DNA of 64,000 nt from Pipra filicauda (taxonomy: Eukaryota > Chordata > Aves > Passeriformes > Pipridae): assembly GCF_003945595.2 (NCBI RefSeq), contig NW_024104421.1:3348001-3412000 (forward strand), in the 5' to 3' direction. This document shows positions 23,401 to 34,530 of the stretch, in pieces; within the stretch, counting starts at the first letter, position 1; each line of letters begins with the position of its first letter. The notes beneath the pieces were generated by a model, which saw only the letters and a program-made list of their open reading frames with translations, was not told the DNA's origin and made no database searches. The translations under genes were made by a program, and so were the position numbers.

Positions 23401-26400
23401 ACCTGGAAAGGTTTTCATTTAACTGGGACAAGCAGTCTTCACGGGCTCCTCAGTTCATCGACCTTATTTTGGTTTACATAAGGTCAGCTGAAAATTGTTT
23501 GGAGACAAACTGAAGGAAACTCCTTTTTACACTACAGCATCGAGCCAGAGGCTCTCCCAGTGCCTACAGAACCGCAGTGCTGGAACAAGTAAAACTTTCC
23601 CATGTAGACAATAATAAATGAAAAGACTTTCCATTAGGAGGTTTACTAGAGAGTGCCCTGCTTGGCATGTATGCCCTACACAGCATCTGAGCCAAGCAGC
23701 TGGATCGGGTCTCCAGCTATGTATTCCTGGCAGTGATTCAGCCCCAATGTGACCGGGGCACCATCACAGCCAGAACACTGCATGAGGCCAAGCACCAGGA
23801 GCGCTGTGGGTCTGAAGAGGGGGAGTAGAGAGGGAATAAGGAGGAGAAGGAGGCAATCCACACCTGCACTCTCACCACACGGTCTAACAAGCTAAACCGA
23901 CACCTTCAGAGTCATTGTGTTCATCACCAAACTTTCAGTGATAAAGAGAACAACTGCCAAAGCTTCATTTGAATAAGCAATCTAATTGTGAAGAGCTACT
24001 TACACCAAACCCCAGCAAGATCCTCTCATGCAAATTTGAATGACTTCAGAGGGCAGATCTTCCAAGAATACTTAGTTTGTCACCAGCCCAGGAGGCTCTC
24101 AGTGCCAGCACCGTCAGCAGGGCTGAGCTGATGCTTTTGGTATGCTCTTGTTCCAATTTGCACCTGCGGACAATCTGTAACTAATAGCAGCTTATCACCA
24201 ATTTAGCGGTAATGACCCAAGACAAAGGCAGGGCTGTGAATGGCATCCACCTTGCAGAACAACTTGTGATTCCCCCACCCCAAATGAGAGTCCAACACTA
24301 CGGTTTCTGCTCTGGAGTGCAGCACAAGGCTGATAAAATACTACAGGACGCGTAATATAGAAGGGAGGGCCTTACTAGAAGGTCACAAGGAGGGAACTAT
24401 GCTCCCCTAAACCTCGCTGGTCTGAGAGGTAGAGAGGAGTGACTCCTAGTTAAGGTAATTCAGCTGGCCCATAAGGGAGTTCGTTTTTCAATAACCAAAA
24501 ATCAAGCTTTTACTCATCTAGCTTGTTTTGCACGTTATGGTTTTTTGAAGATAACAGCCCAATGTGCAGTTTTGCCCCTACCCCTCTGTGCCTGTATAGA
24601 GAGAGCCCTGCAGACACATCCTGTTAAGTAGAGCCCTCTCTTGTCTATAGAGATTAAAACAAAGGCAAGGAAAGGACCTCATGCTGTTACAGCTCTTGCA
24701 ACAAAGTCCTCACAACTCCAGGTGCTTAGCATCCTTACAGCTGGATTGAGATCTCTGAAAGCACAGACTGGATTTGCACTTTTACTGTCCATGTTTTAAC
24801 CATCTCCACCTGTCAGTCGTAGCAGCACAACTCAAAATGCAGCCCCTGGATCTGCACCAGTTGTTTAAGGCTGCTGGAGGATGGTGGTGGGAGAGGCTGG
24901 AACAAGTCACAGCAGGATGGGTTTTTTTCCCCGTGCTGCCCACAAAGCAGAACAAACCACAGTGCTCACTCGACTCTGGTAGTAGGTTTGGAAGATCATG
25001 TCTTGGCCTGGGAGGCAGGATCAGATGTGATAAAAGCCTGTGTTAATACAAACCAAATTTGTAGCTGACAACTGAGGGCTTATACACCCAAGTTTTCTCT
25101 GCTCTCCTGCCGTGCCTTCCAGCCTTTGAAAAGTATTTGGGTTTTTGCTGGTCCTCTCATTCCAGTTCATTCCAGTTCCACACCTCTGTGCTGTCGTCTC
25201 GCAGGACTGGGAGTGTTCCCAGATTTGTTCTGCCCTTTTCCACACCTCTGCTGAGCTCTCCTGAGCGCTGGATCAGAGTCACCCCGGGCTGCCGGGGCCG
25301 ATGCCGGGGGCTGCGGGCCCCGGGAGGCTCTGCCCGCCGGCTTGGAGCTCCACGGAGCTCTGCTGCCCTCCTGTGCCCGCCCGCCGCTGGCAGCAGGACG
25401 GGGAACCTGGGGCTGCGGCGGCTCTTGGGGGGCACTGGCGGGATGTGGCGTGGGCAGCACCCAGGCAAGGGCTCGGTCCCCACGGCTCCCTTCCCTGGAG
25501 CTGCTCGAGAAGGAAATGGGAGAACGAACCCAGTGGGGAGACTGACACAAAGATGGTAAAAATGTGTCAATTTAACTTTTTTGATGAAAAAGATTTAGCT
25601 TCAACTGATTTTTTAAAAAAGCGTTACCCTAAAGTTTGCCAATCTCGAAGAAAAACAAAGAAAAAAATATTTCTCTTTGTTCTCTGGTTTTATGACTCTT
25701 TTTTTTTTCTTCTTTTAGCATTTGAAAAGGCTGAAGAGATAAGATCTCTGGCTCCAGAAATGACTGGACTAACCTGGAAACCCCAGCCTTGCATTTAGGA
25801 TTACTCAGAGGGAGATCTGTTCTCTCCTCCCCTAAGGAAATTCTAACATGACCTTTTGGGGTGCTCTTGTCCTCTCCCCCTCATAAATGTAGCAGTAAGG
25901 AATGTCTGTATATAATGCATAATATATATATATACACGCACATGTGCAGTCTAAAATCTGTATTGACAGAACAAGAAGTAGCTTCAGAAGAATAATATTT
26001 GTACATCAGATATAATTATTGAATAAACCACATTTAAAAGGTAAGAGCAACTCTCATAACAACACAAGCAGTAGGAGGAAGTAATGCTGAAAAGCACCCC
26101 ACTTCAGTGCTGTGGATCCCTCTACAAAAGCTTGGTATCATTGGACTGCCTCACCTCTCTGTGGAACACAGAAAATGAAGGTGTAATGATTAAACACAGA
26201 CCGACTGGGTCTCCTGTTTCTGAGCCAAGCCAAGTTCTGCGAGGGGGAAAGGAAACTAATCTTCCAGGTTTCTGAGTGAACGCTCTCGCGAGGATCTCCC
26301 AGGCTTTGGACTTGGCCAGGTCAGATTCTCCTCCCCTCTCACAATCTAGAGCAGCTCAAGAAATCATGTAATATATGCCATGCCTGCATCGGTGGGTGGG

Positions 26401-29400
26401 CAGCCGAGGGCTGCTGGCACATTACACACCTTCTGGGTCCTTCTTATCACCTTTCACCTCCCTCTCCACAACAATCTGGCATGCCTGTGCACTCTTGCAG
26501 ATATTCTGGTCTCCAGACCTTTCTCGTGCCGTTGGCACAGAGTACAGAAAAAGGGCTGTGGTCCAGATTTGGGGCTCAGAAGTTGAAAGCAGGAGACAGA
26601 CACACAGTATGAACCCAGGGAAGAATGTCTTTATAGCTAACACAACATGAGATTGAAAGGCTTTGTCTTCTTCCTCAGTGTGGACAATAGATTTGCTGAA
26701 ATGATAAGCAATGACTCATTACAAAGTAGAAAAATGCAAAAGCAGGAGGTGGAACTGAGGCAGCACAGCAGCTTATCACTGACACAGGCAACAGTGATGA
26801 ATCATGGATCCCCTAATACCCCAGGCCACCTTTGGTGACAGTTTTCTTATTGCTGTGCTGCCTTGTGCTGGAGTATAAACATCTGAACATACTCTAAGTG
26901 CCCAGAGAATCTAAAGGAGATGGGTTCAAAACTCTGTTAGGACAAGTTTTTAAACAGTGGGCAACTCCTGGCCCACAGACACTGCCATCAGTAGATTCCT
27001 AAGAGACATACAACAGGACTCAACAAACAAATGCAGCACACATAAATCAAGCAGGACTTCTGGTCATACCTGTCACATACCCACAACACCTCCTGCCTCC
27101 ATCAAAACCCAAATCTACTCCCCATCTAAACAAATAGGATCAAATTCATTTTAAAGAGGAGAAATCTTCCAACTTCCACTATCCCTTCTTCCTGTACACA
27201 CTCTGATCTTTCCTGACAGCTTCTCATCCTTCAGATCTGATCTTTGCTTTCTCTTAGTTCACCCTTACTTTTCCAGGTGTGGACTCTCCCACTGGAGCAA
27301 CCCAGGGTTGCAGGAAGATGCTGAAGAAGAGAATGAGGTTTGCTCCAGAAGGGGAGATTGCTATATTCTTGCATCCTTGTGGAGTCACTACTATCTCTTT
27401 GGGGATCTGAAATTTACCCCGTTCTTCAGGGTAAGTTATGTGTGAGGGAGGGACACCAGAAAGGAGAGATGGAGGTCTATTTTCTGTCCTTTCCCTTTGG
27501 TGGCTGAAATTTCAGTTTTCATACCCCAAAGCACAAGTTTTAACAATCTGGGATTGCATGCAGCCCCATGTGGCCACCACCCTCGCTATCAGAAAGTGAG
27601 AGATCAAGGATGCACAGATGCCTTGGATGTGTGTCAGGAACTAGAAGTATGTGTCAGGAAACGGCATTTCCCAGGGGAGTACCCCAGAGAAGAATTGTTA
27701 GGGTATGGGCTAGGCAGAAAGGGAAGAATTAGAATGGCTCTGATGGGCTGAATTAGGAATTTTGAAAGATTTGAGTAACAAATGCAGAAATATCCCTAGA
27801 GTTCTCTAAGATAACGTATAAGAATTTCAGGATCAGATGGAAGGGATCACAGGACTTGGTGCCCTATCGCCTTGACACCCCAGAGGTATTAAAGATGCAC
27901 CTCTTGGTGCCTTGCTGCCTATGCAGTTTTTTTCAGAGTTAAGCCAAAAAAGTGAGAGCAATGCTGGGGGCAGCTAGGGCTTCAGGAGCTGAAGGTCTTT
28001 TTCCATCCCTTGCTAAGTGTTTTCCTTGACCTCACAACCGAAAAACACTGCTGGTTCTTCGGTGTAAATGATTGGCTTTGTGGGTGGGAAAGAAAACCTC
28101 TTCAGACAGGGGTTGTGGGGAGTGAGTGTGTGTGTGTGTGTGTGTCTGTTTTAACACCTTTTCCTTATTGTCCTGGCTGTCGGACACATCAAAACGAGCC
28201 CGGATTTCTCAGTTTCTTGCCATCAGATGATTGCATTTCAAAAGGAGCTGGGACAATGTAGCTAGGTCACACCTCAATTCAAGTGCAGCAATGGCCTGTC
28301 AATGTGCCTCTTAGGGCCAGCAGGGCAGGAATTATAAAAATCGCTTAGGTTTACACAGAAAGTGGCAGTACAAGGAAGGGGGGGAACTCCCACGCCAAGG
28401 GAGCCCTATTTCCCACTTCTCAGGGCTGCATTCCCTGTCCCAGGGTACTCAAGATGCTGGTAACGATAACACGGGGCCACTGTTCCTGGCTCCAGCTTCT
28501 TCTCTCGCTACCTTTAAACAACCCCTCAAAACAGAAGACGCCCCGCTCTTCCTGACCGTCCCGTGCTTCCCCCAAAAGAAAGTGTCCCCCTCACCCCCCG
28601 CTGGCTCCTGGTGTGGCTCAGGTGCACTGGTGCCACCCGCCCAGGCACAGGCAGCACCAGCACACCAGGGAATGGAAAAGCTCGTTAAAGGCAGCTTTAG
28701 GAGCTGGTACTAATGGGGCTCATCACTCCTGCATGTGTATTTGAAGGAAGGGAGAAAGGTGCAGAGGGACACCCGGCCTGCACTCAGCACCTCCCTGCAC
28801 TAACTACTAGGTGTACTAGTGTTCTACCAGGTGTTCCTACCTATTTTCATGACCCTCCCAAAGACGGAGGTGTTGTCCACCGTGCTGCAGTTCCACCGCC
28901 GCTGCCGAAACTGGTACTGGCACTCCTTGATGGCGCTGCGGGCCCCTTCCCCGATGAACACCATGTGCTCCTGGTAGAGCTGGCAGAGCTTGCGCTGCCC
29001 AGGGGAGAGCCCCGGCAGCTGGCTGCACACCGGCTGAGCGCCGATGATGTACATCTCAGGTCTCTGGATGGGGTTCATGGCCAAAGACCTACGATGAGAA
29101 AAACATCCCAGGGAGTCTGGAGGGAGAGGCCCCCTCCGCGAAGCGCCCGGCACCTCTCCCCGCCAGCCCAGCCCAGCCCAGCCCGGAGCCCGGGCGCATT
29201 TCTCATGTCAGCTGCCTCCCTCCACGGCTCTGCCAGATGCGAGGCTTTTCCAGGGCTCTAGCGGGAGAAACACAGCTCGTTTGTAACTCGAGTTTAAACA
29301 CAGAGGACACCCGGGATGGGGAGGGGGCAGAGAGAAAGCTCAGCACTTTCTCTGCAGAAGAAAGCGAGTAGCTTTTTTACAGAGCGCCAGCGAGCGATGC

Positions 29401-29876
29401 CTGCCTTCCAGCCAGGCTATTTTCCGCTCTTCAGGAGAAGGGGGCTCCGCGGCTGCTCCCAGGGCTTTTGGCAGCGGGTAGGAAACCTTACCCATCCACT
29501 CCCTACGCATTCCCCACATCCTAAAGCCCGGACGGCATTTGAGCGAGCCCGTACAAAAGGAGCCCAGAAATGCCTGGAAGGAGAGGGGCTGCGTCCCACG
29601 TCTCCAGAAACTGGGCAGGGACAGTGGGGGGGGGGGGGGGGGGGAACCTGGAAAGAAGCGAGCTGCTGCGAAAGAAGCCCGGGAGGCAGGGAAGTTCCCG
29701 CGGAGAGCACAGGGCAGGGAGCTGCCGCACCGCCCCGGACGGTCCCCGGACCCCGGCCCTGGGCGGACAAAGGCACCGCCGGCTCCCCTCACTTACCACC
29801 AGGAGTTGGCGTCGGCCACCGGCGAGGTGCAGCTGCAGAGGAGCGCGGCGGCGAGGGCCAGCCTCGGCCCGGTCAT
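14019..29876 (-). CDS. WNT5B: WNT5B, secreted non-canonical Wnt ligand (4 coding exons)
   Basis: Coding exons on the minus strand are 29876-29797, 29088-28841, 22725-22433 and 14477-14019. All introns are GT-AG and all phases agree, giving 359 residues, the length of human WNT5B. Residues 1 to about 21 form a hydrophobic signal peptide. The mature protein has 24 cysteines, the full Wnt set. Ser223 in CHGVSGSC is the expected Porcupine palmitoleoylation site, which Wntless carriage and Frizzled binding need. N-glycosylation sequons lie at N93, N99, N291 and N305. The C-terminal domain has the CHCKFHWCC motif. WNT5 ligands act through Frizzled/ROR/RYK receptors in planar-polarity and calcium signalling, in chondrocyte and limb growth among other tissues. 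WNT5A is excluded by length and by the FBXL14 neighbour. The start ATG has a good Kozak context (CCCACCATGA). Confidence 0.97.
14478..22432 (-). other. WNT5B: WNT5B intron between residues 207 and 208
   Basis: A 7.96-kb intron, donor AGG|GTAAGA at 22433/22432 and acceptor at 14478. The 17.8-18.9 kb part reads like the antisense of a very old CR1/L3-type LINE, and 19.9-20.4 kb may continue it. No other coding exon or recent repeat is evident. Confidence 0.85.
17780..18870 (-). mobile_element. Ancient, decayed CR1/L3-like LINE relic
   Basis: The plus strand has the phrase order typical of antisense amniote CR1 reverse-transcriptase sequence, for example the TTTGCATCATCATCAAATTT stretch near 18473 and the AATTTTCCATGTGGGAAA stretch near 18686. 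The frame is destroyed. Identification is from general resemblance and the boundaries are approximate. Confidence 0.4.
22433..22725 (-). CDS. WNT5B: WNT5B coding exon (residues 110-207)
   Basis: The acceptor CTCTGGCAG| is followed by two bases that complete Gly110, then [10 protein letters not shown]. The exon ends NNEAGRR|GTAAGA. It holds four conserved cysteines and the basic [11 protein letters not shown] segment typical of WNT5 proteins. Confidence 0.97.
25270..25520. promoter_or_regulatory. Intronic CpG-rich patch
   Basis: About 250 bp of GC- and CpG-rich DNA surrounded by ordinary intron, with open frames on both strands that look compositional. It could be an alternative WNT5B promoter, an enhancer or an old insertion. 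No clear exon could be defined. Confidence 0.35.
28125..28145. repeat. GT dinucleotide microsatellite
   Basis: About ten GT units on the plus strand inside a WNT5B intron. Confidence 0.9.
28841..29088 (-). CDS. WNT5B: WNT5B coding exon (residues 27-110)
   Basis: The acceptor TCTCATCGTAG| is followed by one base that completes Trp27, then [13 protein letters not shown]. The exon ends at the first base of Gly110. It contains four conserved cysteines and the sequons N93-C-S and N99-T-S, at the same positions as in human WNT5B as I remember it. Confidence 0.97.
29089..29796 (-). other. WNT5B: WNT5B short intron within codon 27
   Basis: A 708-bp intron, donor TGGTG|GTAAGT at 29797/29796. It contains an uninterrupted run of 19 G on the plus strand at 29626-29644 (C19 in the pre-mRNA). 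Large open frames across it are compositional. Confidence 0.9.
29626..29644 (+). repeat. G19 homopolymer
   Basis: Nineteen consecutive G on the plus strand, about 150 bp downstream of the first WNT5B coding exon. It can form G-quadruplex on one strand and i-motif on the other, and its length may be a sequencing approximation. Confidence 0.9.
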
Positions 29877-30460
29877 GGTGGGCTGCGGGGGCAGCCCCCG
29901 CCGAGCCGGCCGCCGGGACGGGGCGCCCTGCGGAGAAGTGCCGAGGAGAAGCCCTGGAGCGGGGCCTGCGTGCGGCGGGGGCGCGGCGAGCACGGCCCGG
30001 CTGCCGCCCCCTCCCACCCCGCAGGACCCTCCCCCGGCCGCCGCCTCCCGGGGGCTCCGGCGGCGGCCCTGCCTCCCGCCCGCCCCCGGCCCCGGGGCAG
30101 GGGCCGCGCTGCCGGGGCTCCGCCGGCACCGCCCGGGGCTGTTCTCGCCCCGACGGGCGTCGAGAGGAGCTCCCGGAGCCCTCGGGCCGCCCCCGCCTTG
30201 GGCGCGCCCGCCGGTGCCGGGTACCCCGCGGCCGCAGGTGTGCGGGAGCCGGCGGGGCACATCAAAGCGCCGCGCTGGCCCCGCTGCCTTTGTAATGCAG
30301 AGTCGGCTCGGAAATGAGCTGTGCCCCCTCCCCAAAACGGCCTCCCGAGGGGCCTCACGCCACGGACCCGGCCCGCGCCCCGGGTGGGGGGTCTGCGAGG
30401 CTCGGCCGGGCCGCCAGCGACGAGCGCAGATAGGGCTGGCACCGGAGTCTAATGGCTTTA
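29640..30460 (-). promoter_or_regulatory. WNT5B: CpG island at the WNT5B 5' end
   Basis: Dense CpG block covering the first coding exon and about 580 bp upstream. It probably contains a WNT5B promoter and 5' UTR. No TATA box or unambiguous donor for a non-coding exon was found, so the transcription start is unknown. Overlapping open frames of more than 200 codons on both strands arise from GC content. Confidence 0.7.
29797..29876 (-). CDS. WNT5B: WNT5B first coding exon (signal peptide)
   Basis: Encodes residues 1-26 and two bases of codon 27: [16 protein letters not shown] followed by [10 protein letters not shown]. The hydrophobic core and small residues before DANSWW mark a signal peptide that sends the protein to the secretory pathway. 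On the minus strand GCCCCCGCAG|CCCACCATG gives a plausible acceptor six bases before the ATG, suggesting an upstream non-coding exon. Confidence 0.93.
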
Positions 30461-31623
30461 TGGGCAGGGGAGGTGGACAGGAGAAAAGCTTCAAAGGCTC
30501 CTCTTGTCCAAACAACCTCTCCCTTCCCCACTCGACCTACTGGCAGCTCCTCAGCCCTGTCTCCCCCAGACACCGGCAGAAGGCAAACGCAGGCATCCCA
30601 CACTGCGGGTACTTGTAACAGATGCTCCTCACACCCTGCCTCCCTCATACCGCAGTGAAACAGCCACCTTATCACGCCATCCACACCACTGCTGCTGCCT
30701 CCATCTCTACATGGCTTCCCGCTGTCCTACCCTGTGCCACATGGTCTCCACCTCTCTGCCATGGAAAAATGCCCCCCCCCTCCTGCCCCACACAGTGTTC
30801 ACACCAGGCCTGGTGTCCCCCCAACTCTGCCCTGCAGCAGTGGCTCCCCAAGGGCAGGCTGAACTTGCAGGTCCCCCCCAGGCTGCGGCCACGGTGTTCG
30901 TGGTCCAAGACGTGCAAGTGCCCAGCCTTTCAGTCTGCCTCACGAGCAGCACCCGAGACATGAATCACCAGACTCGGCAGCTCAGACCGCTGAAGTATAT
31001 TTTTTATCGAATTCCTCGCACCCGCCACGGTGGACTTGCTGTGTTTGTTTGCAGCACGCTTCGCTTCCTCCCCCATCCAGATGTGCTGTACCTGCAGCTG
31101 GTGGCCCATCTCACCTGGCAGGCAGATGTGGGGCTGCAAGTGCCAAAATTAGCCTCGGGACAAAAAAGCCTTGTGTGACCCAGAACCTCGGTGGGAGGGG
31201 AGTTTTACTGCCTGGGCACAGCAGGATCCACGTCTGAAGAAAACAGGGTGACTTTATTCACATCTTCTATATCCTCCCTTCTCCTCCTCCCACAGCCCCG
31301 AGCCTGATGGAGGGATGCTGAGGTGTATGTGTGTGTAGCCACGCATACATGTTTTGGGTCTGTTTCTATAGGGAATAGACAGAATGGAAAGTTTATCTCC
31401 GTGAGTCTGGGGAGGAAGGAAGTTGTGTATGGATGAATGGCTTTTCCATGACAAACAATGAGTCTGCACAGACATGGTGTGATGTCACCTAAAGAATTTC
31501 CAAGCCAGCCTCAGATACAGAAAACCTTTTCGCTGGCAGAGATGAGAGCCTCCCACCTTTCCATCTCACCACAGCCAGAAGGAAGAACTAGGGCAGGGGG
31601 AAAAAAATAAAAGCCCGTGCTGT

Positions 31624-31624
<1 letters not shown>

Positions 31625-31658
<34 letters not shown>
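31625..31658. repeat. CA dinucleotide microsatellite
   Basis: About 16 CA units on the plus strand, 1.7 kb upstream of the WNT5B start codon. Confidence 0.95.
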
Positions 31659-32184
31659 GGCATGCGCCATGTAAATAGATGACATGATGGGAGAAGTGCA
31701 TCTCCAAGCTTTGCCCTCACCAAGTCTCCTCGCGGATTCTGAGAAAGGAGTAAACCATGGCGAGCCGCCCGGGTGCCTCTCCCAGCCAGGAATGTGAGAC
31801 AGCACCAGCCGATGAGGCAGTTCCACAAATACAGGTGATGTCAATGTCCGTGTTTGTGTGAGCTTCTCCAAGCACATGTGCATCATCGCAGCACTCCATG
31901 GGACAACACGGACACAGCACCATGCAGTGCTGCACTGGTGGTCCATCACCGGCACTGTGGCGTGGTGGAAACAAAAACCTTTCCAGCCTGGGAGACGCTC
32001 ACGTGAAACTTGGGTCAGAAACACACGGTATTAATTAATTAAATATCTCATTGTAAGTATTAATATGCACAGGCAGCCGATGATTAACAACAGCAATGTG
32101 TTGTGAGCACTGCTAGTAGCAACCTGACTGCCAACAGGCACAAGCAAGGCAATGATCTTATTTTGAAACATGAGACATAAGTAT

Positions 32185-32281
32185 TGCCGTATGGGATAAG
32201 ATCGCTTATCCAGCCAACCTAATATCCTGTCAAAGGCAGCAACTAAAGGAGCTGCTTCATCAGGAAAGGTCCGAAACGCTG
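32185..32281 (+). mobile_element. Ancient amniote repeat relic (CR1/L3-like)
   Basis: The run TATGGGATAAGA ... TATCCTGTC ... GCTTCATCAGGAAAGGT has the order of a widespread old amniote CR1-type fragment. It is short and degraded, and the identification is from memory of the consensus. Confidence 0.4.
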
Positions 32282-33948
32282 AATTCTACCCAAAATCTGC
32301 TGCTGGTGAAAGCGACTGCCACTGAGCTCAGATGTGAATTATGGAAGCGAGTCCTTTTTAAGGTGTTGGAAATTATTTCTTCACTGGCTGTGTTTATGAC
32401 TTCAGATAAAGTGATAATAGCAGGTGAGGCATTGCTGGAGGGATTTAGCCTCAGCCAGCAACTTCCAGACCGAAAGCTGCAAAGCACTTGGCTGGTGGTC
32501 CGAAGAATACAGTCTATCCCTTTTCCTTGCGCCTGTTTCTACTTGCCACCAAAATCTTGAAAGCAAGTTTTTGATTTTGTAAATAAAAAGCCTGGGTTAT
32601 TTTTTGAGCCCAACTGCAGGGCTGGTTCAAACAGCTTTGTGAGGTTGTTTGCCAAAGCAGGGCTGGGTGGGAAAACTCAGTGAAATTTTGTGAGGATGAG
32701 AGGTGGGGTGGAGCAGGGCTGCTGGTGGGCTGGGATGAAGAGAGTCAGTGCAGTATTAGGTGGGAGAGCCCAACCTCACCACAGGCACACCACCCTTCCT
32801 GGCCATCACTCCTTTCTACCCTTCACCACTCAAGTGACTCCCACCCCAAACCATCTCTCCCCTGCAGCAGCCCACTCACACCAGCTCAGACCACTTCTGC
32901 TACACTAGGGGATGAAAGAGCAGTAAAAAGAACTCCAAAACCAGGGGTTGCTCTTGCTTCTTGTGGAAAAAGGCCCCTTCCCCACCCCTTCCAGTGGGTG
33001 TGGATCACTCAAACAGCAGAATTGGACACTGGCTTGAGCACTCCATGTCTGATGCTTGCACACAGAGTGCTCAGGATCACCTGGGCTAAACAGTAAGCTG
33101 TTGCCTGAAAATGGGACATGAATCTCAACCCTCAGATTCATGTCTAATGCTCCCTTCTCAGAGGGCAGCACAGCAGCAGCAAGTCTGCATCTTTGTACAG
33201 CCTTGGCATTCTGCTGCATTCAACAGTCTGCTGCCCTAGGCAACTGTCTACTGTGTTGGCTGGCTGCCTAAAATTAGTACCTGTGTTTGCCTTTGTTCAC
33301 TTTTCAGAGGTGACAACTGTGCACGAAGCATAAATTTACACATCCAGTTTCCAAAGTCACAGCAAAGCAGTTGGAGAGCTATCACCGCTTTCCCAATACC
33401 GTCCCTGCCGTGTTTGCTGGAGGGAAGCTGCAAGACTCCAAGAAAGGGAGGTCATGTCCATGAGATCATTTGCAAAGATTTGGCAGACCGTGAAAAAAGT
33501 TGAACCCTGGCTGGAAGACAGCCCTGGTAAATGAGAAAAGGAGAGTTACTCATGTAAATTCCTTGTCCTACCCTTATTGTTTTTCAAAAATTTGGGATGT
33601 CCCCAAGTGTGACACAGATCCTTATCGAGTGCTATAAGGAGTGTTGAAAGGAAATGTGTCTTCCACATAACTCCAATGATGCTCATTTCTGCAACTTTTC
33701 TGGTTTCTGCCAGGCTGGGGAGAACTGGACATACATTCTTCCTGCAATGATCGAGTGTCTTTCAAGTTCCTGTTTATTCTTGCAACTCAACTGTAGTTCA
33801 ATGCTTGTTTTTAATGCCTTGCAATGTCCAGTGCATCCAGAAATATTTACTGCTCTCTCTGACATAAGACACTTACTCAAGATGTGAAAAATACCCACTG
33901 AAGCAGAGTCTCTTCTGCTTAAGGAGCCAGTAGAGATGCATTGCCCAG

Positions 33949-34530
33949 TGTCATGGTTTAACCCCAGCCGGCAACTAAGCACCACACACCCTCTCGTTCA
34001 CTCTCCCCCGGTGGGATGGGGGAGACAATCAGAAAAGAGAAAACCCATGGGTTCAGATAAAGACAGCTTAATAGGTAAAGCAAAAGCAATCAAAACAACA
34101 TGGGCAAAGTGAAACATGGAATTCATACACCACTTCCCATGGGCAGGCAACTGTTCAGCCACCTCCAGGGAAGCAGCGGTCTATCACATGTTACTTGGGT
34201 TACTTGGGATGTCAGATGCCACAACTCAAATGTCCCCTCTTCTTCATTCTTCCCCCAGCCTGCATTGCTGAGCACAACATCATATGGTCTGGGGTATCCC
34301 TTGGGTCATTTGGGATCAGCTGTCCTGGCTTTGTCCCCTCCCAACTCCTTGTGTACCCCCAGCCTCTGTGGGGTGAGAGGCAGAGAAGGCCTTGACTCTG
34401 TGCAAACCCTGCTCAGCAATAACCAAAACATCCCTGAGTTACCAACACTGTTTTCAGCACAAATCCAAAACACAGCCCCATACCAGCTACTGTGATGAAA
34501 ATTAACTCTACTCCAGCCAAAATGAGCACA
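33949..34530 (-). mobile_element. Solo LTR, avian ERVK-like
   Basis: The element runs TGTCATGGTTTAACCCCAGC ... GAGCACA, a sequence type very common in bird genomes, about 582 bp. In the minus orientation it begins TGTGCTC and a degraded TATA region would sit mid-LTR, so it is read on the minus strand. No internal viral genes flank it, so it is a solo LTR. The flanks (CCCAG left, CCTGG right) do not form a target-site duplication. Confidence 0.8.

Larger units (their letters stand above)
22726..28840 (-). other. WNT5B: WNT5B intron within codon 110
   Basis: A 6.1-kb intron, donor ATAG|GTAGGA at 28841/28840. It contains an isolated CpG-rich patch at about 25270-25520, an AT microsatellite near 25920 and a GT microsatellite at 28125-28145. 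I found no recognisable recent transposon. Confidence 0.85.
30470..33948. other. Intergenic upstream of WNT5B
   Basis: No coding exon recognised. It contains a CA microsatellite at 31625-31658 and a short relic of an ancient repeat near 32185-32281. Non-coding WNT5B leader exons could lie here but cannot be told from sequence alone. Confidence 0.5.

Noticed and set aside
29316..30618. Plus- and minus-strand frames of 190-360 codons over the WNT5B CpG island
   Set aside because: Compositional; they overlap the true WNT5B exon and have no domain.
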